DNA from: Collinsella aerofaciens
Lineage (GTDB): Bacteria > Actinomycetota > Coriobacteriia > Coriobacteriales > Coriobacteriaceae
Assembly (NCBI RefSeq): GCF_028209395.1
Contig: NZ_JAQLDQ010000016.1
Coordinates: 1-48,464, forward strand
DNA: 48,464 bases
Direction of reading: 5' to 3'
The notes under the pieces were generated by a model. The model was not told the DNA's origin, made no database searches, and saw only the letters and a program-made list of their open reading frames with translations. A program made the position numbers and the translations under genes. Shown in pieces: positions 41,571-48,464 of this stretch; the first letter of the stretch is position 1, and each line of letters begins with the position of its first letter.

Positions 41571-42677
41571 ATGACCATGTTCGCCCGCGATCTTTCCGTC
41601 GCACACTACCGCAGCTTCGATAGCTATCACCTTGCCCTGGACGAGGGCGTGACGATACTTGCGGGACCCAACGCGGTGGGAAAGACCAATCTCATAGAGG
41701 CGCTGCAGCTGCTGACGAGCGGCGCCTCGTTTAGGCATCCGACCGCAGCCGAGCTCGTCCATGACGGCGTGGGCTCGTGCAAGATCGAGCTGAGGCTCGA
41801 GGGCGACGGCCGCGTGCTTGATATGGGATTGAGCGCGGAGGACGGTAAGCGCTCGTTTAGCCGCAACGGCAAGAGATGCTCTGCCGCCGGTGTGCGCGGG
41901 GTTCTTCCGAGCGTGCTGTTTTGCCCCGACCATCTGGACATGGTTAAGCGTGGCGCCAGTGTGCGCCGCGCCGCCCTCGATGACTTTGGCATGCAGCTGA
42001 GCGCACGCTATGCCGATCTTGCGAGCACCTATGGGCGCTGCGTGACCCAGCGTAACGCCTTGCTCAAGGAGACCTGGTGCTGCCGCGAGATGCTCGGCGC
42101 GTGGAACGATTCGATTGCCCGCGCGGGCTCGGCCCTGCTCGTGCACCGGTTGGCTCTGCTCGACCGGCTGGCGGGCCATGTGCACACTGCCTACGGGCAA
42201 GTAGCGTCAGGTGAGGCCGCCAACGTGACCTATGCGTCCACGCTGGGGGCTTTGCCCCAGGTCGAGGATCGCGAAGAGCTGAAGGGTTGGGCGTACGAGC
42301 GCATGCTGGCCGCCCTTGACGAGCATGCCGACGAGGAAATTCGCCGCGGCGTGACGTTGGTGGGACCGCATCGCGACGAGATTGAGTTTACCGTGGCGGG
42401 TCGCTCCGCCCGTTCATTTGCCAGCCAAGGACAGCAGCGCACGCTGGTGCTGTCCTGGAAGGTGGCCGAGGTTGCCGTGGCTCGCGATGTCCTGGGCACC
42501 GCCCCACTGCTGCTTTTGGACGACGTGATGAGCGAGCTCGACGGCGAGCGTCGCGGCGCTTTCCTGCGGCTGATTGGCGATGATATCCAGACGGTCATAA
42601 CTACGACCAACCTGGGGTACTTTACCGATGACCTGCTTGATCGAGCCAAGGTGGTGAGCATGGGTGAGACGTGCTAA
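41571..42677 (+). CDS. recF: DNA replication and repair protein RecF
   Basis: RecF is an SMC-like ATPase that helps load RecA at gaps. The 368-residue protein has AHYRSFDSY near the N-terminus, Walker A AGPNAVGKTNLIEALQLL, the SQGQQRTLVLSWKVAE signature region and LLLDDVMSELDGERR (Walker B and D loop). No strong ribosome binding site precedes the ATG, so translation may depend on dnaN; the second ATG two codons later is also possible. It overlaps the DUF721 gene by 14 bases. Confidence 0.96.
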   Translation: MTMFARDLSVAHYRSFDSYHLALDEGVTILAGPNAVGKTNLIEALQLLTSGASFRHPTAAELVHDGVGSCKIELRLEGDGRVLDMGLSAEDGKRSFSRNGKRCSAAGVRGVLPSVLFCPDHLDMVKRGASVRRAALDDFGMQLSARYADLASTYGRCVTQRNALLKETWCCREMLGAWNDSIARAGSALLVHRLALLDRLAGHVHTAYGQVASGEAANVTYASTLGALPQVEDREELKGWAYERMLAALDEHADEEIRRGVTLVGPHRDEIEFTVAGRSARSFASQGQQRTLVLSWKVAEVAVARDVLGTAPLLLLDDVMSELDGERRGAFLRLIGDDIQTVITTTNLGYFTDDLLDRAKVVSMGETC

Positions 42678-43227
42678 TTACGAGCGCGAGAGCGAGACAG
42701 TCGCCTTCAGCGGGTTTTTGAACGCAGAGCGTCAGCGCATCCTGGCGGCTGCGACCCCTGAGCGCCGTGCGCAGATGGAGGCCGCCGAGGAGTCGCGCAC
42801 GGTCTATCGCGCATGGAACGCGGTGTGCTCGGGTACGCGCGAGGGGCGGCATGTGACGGGACTGCGCTACCTGCCCGAGTCCAATGAGCTGCTGGTGTAT
42901 CTCGACTCGCCCTCGTGGACGCAGGAAATGACGCTGTTGCGCGAGATCATCCGCGCGCGCATGGAGCGCGCCGGTGCGCATGTGGACGGCCTGGTGTTCA
43001 AAACCACCGCGCCCGGTCACACGCCGCCCGCCGCCAAGGAGCGCCTGCGCCCGGCGACGACCGAGCGACCGCCGGCCCCGCACGCCGACCTAAGTGAGGC
43101 CGAGCGTACCGAGATCGAGCGCCAAGTGGCGCCCATCGAAGACCAAAAACTGCGCGAGGCCCTCGAGAATGCCATGAGAGCCAGTGCCGAGTGGGCCAAG
43201 GGCGTGCAAAGCAAAAAAGAGCCTTAA
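42664..43227 (+). CDS. DUF721 (DciA-like) family protein
   Basis: The 187-residue protein has an N-terminal DUF721 domain: VYRAWNAVCSGTREGRHV, then LRYLPESNELLVYLDSPSW and TLLREIIRARMERAGA. In other actinobacteria the gene between recF and gyrB encodes this family; DciA is a loader of the replicative helicase in bacteria lacking DnaC/DnaI. The basic, Pro-rich C-terminal part (about 115-187) is probably flexible. The GTG start lies within recF. A DciA-like role here is inference from family and position. Confidence 0.88.
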   Translation: MRRANYERESETVAFSGFLNAERQRILAAATPERRAQMEAAEESRTVYRAWNAVCSGTREGRHVTGLRYLPESNELLVYLDSPSWTQEMTLLREIIRARMERAGAHVDGLVFKTTAPGHTPPAAKERLRPATTERPPAPHADLSEAERTEIERQVAPIEDQKLREALENAMRASAEWAKGVQSKKEP

Positions 43228-43254
43228 ATCGCATCTGGTGGCCTTGTAGAGCCA

Positions 43255-43283
43255 AATACCCTCGTTCCCGAGGGTATTTTTTT
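43255..43283 (+). terminator. terminator before gyrB
   Basis: ATACCCTCG-TTCC-CGAGGGTAT is followed by seven T. It ends the dnaN-recF-DUF721 transcript and lies about 50 bases before gyrB. Confidence 0.9.
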
Positions 43284-43290
43284 ACGATAA

Positions 43291-45363
<2,073 letters not shown>

Positions 45364-45366
45364 TCC

Positions 45367-45475
45367 CTGCGGCTTTCCCAGCCACCGCACCTTCGCCCTC
45401 AATCGTCGGTCGCGTACCCAAGTACGCTTCCCTCCTCTTTCGGGTGAATCTGCGGCACCTGGAAAAGCCGTCTCC
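45367..45475 (+). other. structured spacer between gyrB and gyrA
   Basis: This 109-bp stretch can form a large stem-loop. CGGCTTTCCCAG (45370-45381) pairs with CTGGAAAAGCCG (45459-45470) with one mismatch, and inside it GCGTAC (45412-45417) pairs with GTACGC (45422-45427). No T run follows, so it is not a typical terminator. It could be an RNA control element of gyrA or a dispersed repeat. Confidence 0.45.
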
Positions 45476-45518
45476 GTGGTTGGGAACTAATGGACCACGC
45501 AAACCATGAGGAGGTAAC

Positions 45519-48260
45519 GTGGCAGACGATATCAACAATAACGAGGGTATGGGCGAGGCCGGCGATGCCGGCATGCCCGACGATTTGAAGCGCCTGCTCG
45601 CCCGTGCTGAGCAGGGCGAGGACGGCGATCCGGACGCCTATAACCCCGATGCCGATGATGATGAGGAAGAGGACGACGACGGTGAGCTCGAGGAGAGCTT
45701 TGGCGAAGTCGACCGTGGTGCCTCGGCCGGCGAGGATATCAACGGCGGCCAGCTCCAGATTTCGGAGTTTGGCCGCGAGATGAAGCAGTCATTTATCGAG
45801 TATTCGATGTCGGTCATTACGGCGCGCGCCCTGCCGGACGTGCGCGACGGCTTAAAGCCGGTGCACCGCCGCATTCTGTACGCGATGAACGAGAGCGGCA
45901 TCTACCCCAACCGTCCACACAAGAAGTCGGCCTGGACGGTCGGCGAAGTTATCGGTAAGTACCACCCGCATGGTGACTCCGCGGTCTACGAGGCAATGGT
46001 TCGCCTGGCGCAGTGGTTCTCCATGCGCACGCCGCTCATCGACGGCCACGGCAACTTCGGCAACATCGACGGCGACGGCGCGGCGGCCATGCGTTACACC
46101 GAGAGCCGCCTGGCAAAGCCCGCCATGGAATTGCTGCGTGACTTGCAGAAGGATACCGTCGACTGGCAGCCCAACTACGACGAATCGCTCGCCGAGCCTC
46201 AGGCGCTGCCTGCGCGCTTCCCCAACCTGCTGGTCAACGGCAGCCAGGGCATCGCCGTCGGCATGGCCACCAATATCGCCCCGCATAACCTCACCGAGGC
46301 GATCGAGGCAACCTGCTACCTGATCGATAATCCCGACGCCACTGTCGACGAGCTCATGCAGATCATGCCCGGTCCGGACTTCCCCACCGGCGCTATCATC
46401 ATGGGCAGTGCCGGTATTAAGCAGAGCTACGAGACCGGCCGTGGCTCCATTACCGTGCGCGCCAAGGCTCACGTGGAGTCCACCAAGACCGGCCGCAGCC
46501 GCCTGGTCTTTACCGAGATTCCCTACATGGTCAACAAGGGCACCCTGCAGGAGAAGATCGCCCAGCTCGTCAACGACAAGCGCATCGAGGGTATCTCGGA
46601 TATGCGCGATGAGTCCAACCAGAAGGGTATCCGTCTGGTCATCGAACTCAAGAAGGGCGTCATCCCGCAGGTCGTGCTCAACAACCTGTACAAGTACACC
46701 TCGCTGCAGACGACCTTTGGCGCCAACAACCTGGCGCTTGTCAACGGCGTTCCCAAATGCCTGAGTCTGCGCGAGATGCTGCAGCACTACATCGACCACC
46801 AGGTCGACGTCGTCACCCGCCGCACCCGCTTCGACCTTAAGAAGGCCCAGGCCCGCGCGCATATCCTTGAGGGCTACCTGATGGCCCTTGACCATATCGA
46901 CGAGGTCATCAGCATCATCCGCTCCTCGCAGACCGACTCCGAGGCCAGCAGCCGCCTGATCGAGCGCTTTGGCTTTACGCCCGAGCAGACCACGGCCATC
47001 CTCGAGATGAAGCTGCGCCGCCTGACCGGCCTGGAGCGCGACAAGATCCAGGAAGAGCTGGACGGCCTGCGCCGCGCCATCGCCTACTACGAGGACCTGC
47101 TGGCGCACGAGGAGAAGATCCTGGGCGTCATTAAGGAAGAGATGCGCGAGATCTCCAAGAAGTTCGGCGATAAGCGCCGCACCGAGATCAGCCATGTCGA
47201 GAAGGACCTGGACGTCGAGGACCTCATTGCCGATGAGGACATGGTCGTGACCATCACCCACACCGGCTATGTCAAGCGCATCCCGGTGGCCGCCTACCGC
47301 GCCCAGAAGCGCGGCGGCAAGGGCGTGTCGGGCGTCAACCTCAAAGAGGACGACGTCATCGACGAGATGTTCATCGCGTCCACGCACGAGTACGTGCTGT
47401 TCTTCTCGAGCAAGGGTAAGGTCTATCGCCTGAAGGTGCACGAGCTGCCGGTGGGTACGCGCCAGACGCGCGGTACCGCAATCGTCAACCTGCTGCCCTT
47501 CGAGGAGGGCGAGAAGATCGCGAGCGTCATCAGCTGCCGCGAGTTCCCTGCCGACGAGTACCTGATGTTTGCCACCAAGAGCGGCATGGTCAAGAAGACC
47601 GTAATGAGCGCATATGACCGCAGCCGCCGCGACGGCCTGATCGCTATCAACCTGCGTGACGACGACGCGCTGCTGAACGTGCGCCGCGTGCGCGAGGGCG
47701 ACAAGATTATCCTGGCCACCACCGCGGGCAAGGCGATCATGTTCTCCGAGGAACAGGTGCGCGCCACCGGCCGCGATACCAGCGGCGTTCGCGGTATCGG
47801 TATGAAGGACGGCGTGAGCGTTCTGGGCATGGAAGTCACTAACGGCAACGGCGATCTGTTCGTCATCACCGAGCGCGGCTACGGCAAGCGCACGCCGGTC
47901 GCGGACTACCCGGAGCAGAATCGCGGCGGCCAGGGCGTCTACACCATCCAAATGACCGAGCGTAAGGGTAACCTCGCGGCCATGAAGACGGTGGGCCCGC
48001 AGCACGAGCTGTTCATCGTGACGGAGGGCGCGACGGTCATTCGCGTCAAGACCGACGAGATCAGCCAGACCGGCCGCGCCACCCAGGGCGTCAAGATGAT
48101 GACCGTCGACGACAACGACCGCATCTGCGCCGTAGCCCGCATGACGGCCGCCAAGGAGAAGCCCGAAGGCGAAGCCACAGAAGACGGCTCTGCCCCCGAA
48201 GAAACCCCTGTCGATCTAGGCGACGGCAACGACATGCCAGAGGATCTCCTAGACGAGTAA
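45519..48260 (+). CDS. gyrA: DNA gyrase subunit A
   Basis: GyrA cuts and rejoins DNA in the gyrase complex. The 913-residue protein has [20 protein letters not shown], the quinolone-region [15 protein letters not shown] (Ser154 and Glu158 at the positions of E. coli Ser83 and Asp87, a susceptible-type pair), MRYTESRL with the catalytic Tyr193, the GyrA box QKRGGKG and six C-terminal blade repeats. The N-terminus carries an extra acidic stretch of about 70 residues ([14 protein letters not shown]) before the conserved core. GAGGAGG precedes the GTG by a few bases, so the extension appears genuine. Confidence 0.97.
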   Translation: MADDINNNEGMGEAGDAGMPDDLKRLLARAEQGEDGDPDAYNPDADDDEEEDDDGELEESFGEVDRGASAGEDINGGQLQISEFGREMKQSFIEYSMSVITARALPDVRDGLKPVHRRILYAMNESGIYPNRPHKKSAWTVGEVIGKYHPHGDSAVYEAMVRLAQWFSMRTPLIDGHGNFGNIDGDGAAAMRYTESRLAKPAMELLRDLQKDTVDWQPNYDESLAEPQALPARFPNLLVNGSQGIAVGMATNIAPHNLTEAIEATCYLIDNPDATVDELMQIMPGPDFPTGAIIMGSAGIKQSYETGRGSITVRAKAHVESTKTGRSRLVFTEIPYMVNKGTLQEKIAQLVNDKRIEGISDMRDESNQKGIRLVIELKKGVIPQVVLNNLYKYTSLQTTFGANNLALVNGVPKCLSLREMLQHYIDHQVDVVTRRTRFDLKKAQARAHILEGYLMALDHIDEVISIIRSSQTDSEASSRLIERFGFTPEQTTAILEMKLRRLTGLERDKIQEELDGLRRAIAYYEDLLAHEEKILGVIKEEMREISKKFGDKRRTEISHVEKDLDVEDLIADEDMVVTITHTGYVKRIPVAAYRAQKRGGKGVSGVNLKEDDVIDEMFIASTHEYVLFFSSKGKVYRLKVHELPVGTRQTRGTAIVNLLPFEEGEKIASVISCREFPADEYLMFATKSGMVKKTVMSAYDRSRRDGLIAINLRDDDALLNVRRVREGDKIILATTAGKAIMFSEEQVRATGRDTSGVRGIGMKDGVSVLGMEVTNGNGDLFVITERGYGKRTPVADYPEQNRGGQGVYTIQMTERKGNLAAMKTVGPQHELFIVTEGATVIRVKTDEISQTGRATQGVKMMTVDDNDRICAVARMTAAKEKPEGEATEDGSAPEETPVDLGDGNDMPEDLLDE

Positions 48261-48300
48261 GAGGAACTAGCTGGTAGAAAATATCAGACCCCATATATCG

Positions 48301-48334
48301 GCGGTCGGCGCACCTGCGCGCCGACCGCTTTTTT
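48301..48334 (+). terminator. terminator of gyrA
   Basis: GCGGTCGGCGC pairs with GCGCCGACCGC around a short loop and is followed by six T. Confidence 0.92.
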
Positions 48335-48374
48335 GAAAACCTTGGGACCCCATGGTCGCTGGGCTGGCGAGATG

Positions 48375-48464
48375 GTTTTGGTTTGTCGCGAGTTCCGCAC
48401 GCAAAGAAGGCCACTTAATGTGGCCTTCGTCTTGCGCAGGACTGTCCGAGCAGCAAACCAAAAC
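48375..48464. repeat. 90-bp imperfect inverted repeat at the window end
   Basis: The terminal arms GTTTTGGTTTG (48375-48385) and CAAACCAAAAC (48454-48464) are perfect inverted repeats. Inside, AGTTCCGCACGCAA pairs imperfectly with TTGCGCAGGACT, and AGAAGGCCAC/GTGGCCTTC form the central hairpin. The whole unit folds into one long stem. It may be a miniature inverted-repeat element, a structured RNA or a terminator relay. It may extend past the window edge. Confidence 0.55.

Noticed and set aside
40203..42200. Open frame of 665 codons antisense to dnaN and recF
   Set aside because: It overlaps two well-defined genes and the origin spacer and has no recognisable domain.
45852..48005. Open frame of 717 codons antisense to gyrA
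   Set aside because: The gyrA assignment is certain; the antisense frame has the same shadow composition (HLVLDV-like runs) and no start context.

Overview
This window looks like the chromosomal replication-origin region of a Coriobacteriia actinobacterium, most likely Collinsella or a close relative. That assignment is an inference from gene content, moderate GC, frequent GTG/TTG starts and the order rpmH - ATPase/wHTH gene - dnaA - dnaN - recF - DUF721 - gyrB - gyrA. It is not based on a database match. Genes right of about 37 kb run on the + strand and most genes left of it run on the - strand, as expected for bidirectional replication from an origin at about 36.9-40.4 kb.

Left part (1-17.3 kb): a scar-like, AT-richer patch holds a possible rRNA leader or spacer remnant, two orphan coding fragments and a TraX-family gene next to tRNA-Lys. 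After it come an M29 aminopeptidase, a small membrane protein with purC, a two-component system, a Tat-type lipoprotein with a TSCPD protein, a diguanylate cyclase translationally coupled to a membrane-tethered solute-binding protein, a large Ig-like surface protein with an LAxTG signal and a poly-G promoter, purB, and tRNA-Gly(CCC). Both tRNA genes are followed by a terminator, an array of small hairpins and extra copies of the last 18-19 bp of the tRNA gene.

Middle (17.5-31.6 kb): a thioester-domain/SpaA-type adhesin ending in LPATG, a small membrane protein behind a very unusual M28-like membrane protein, a pair of coupled WYL regulators, a DnaQ-DinG fusion helicase overlapping ddl, and divergent rlmN.

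Origin (31.6-48.5 kb): a YtxH-like protein, parB and parA with three perfect parS sites plus two degenerate ones (one inside dnaA), rsmG, and the rpmH-rnpA-yidD-yidC-jag operon. An origin candidate with TTTTCAACA boxes follows. Next is a protein with a GHKL-type ATPase domain, a long Q/P/Y-rich linker and a C-terminal winged helix. Then come dnaA, a second box- and AT-rich spacer, dnaN, recF, a DUF721 gene, gyrB and gyrA. The window closes in a 90-bp imperfect inverted repeat.

The most interesting items are the origin-embedded ATPase/wHTH protein, the tRNA 3'-end repeat modules, the putative phase-variable promoter, and the cyclase/solute-binding-protein pair.
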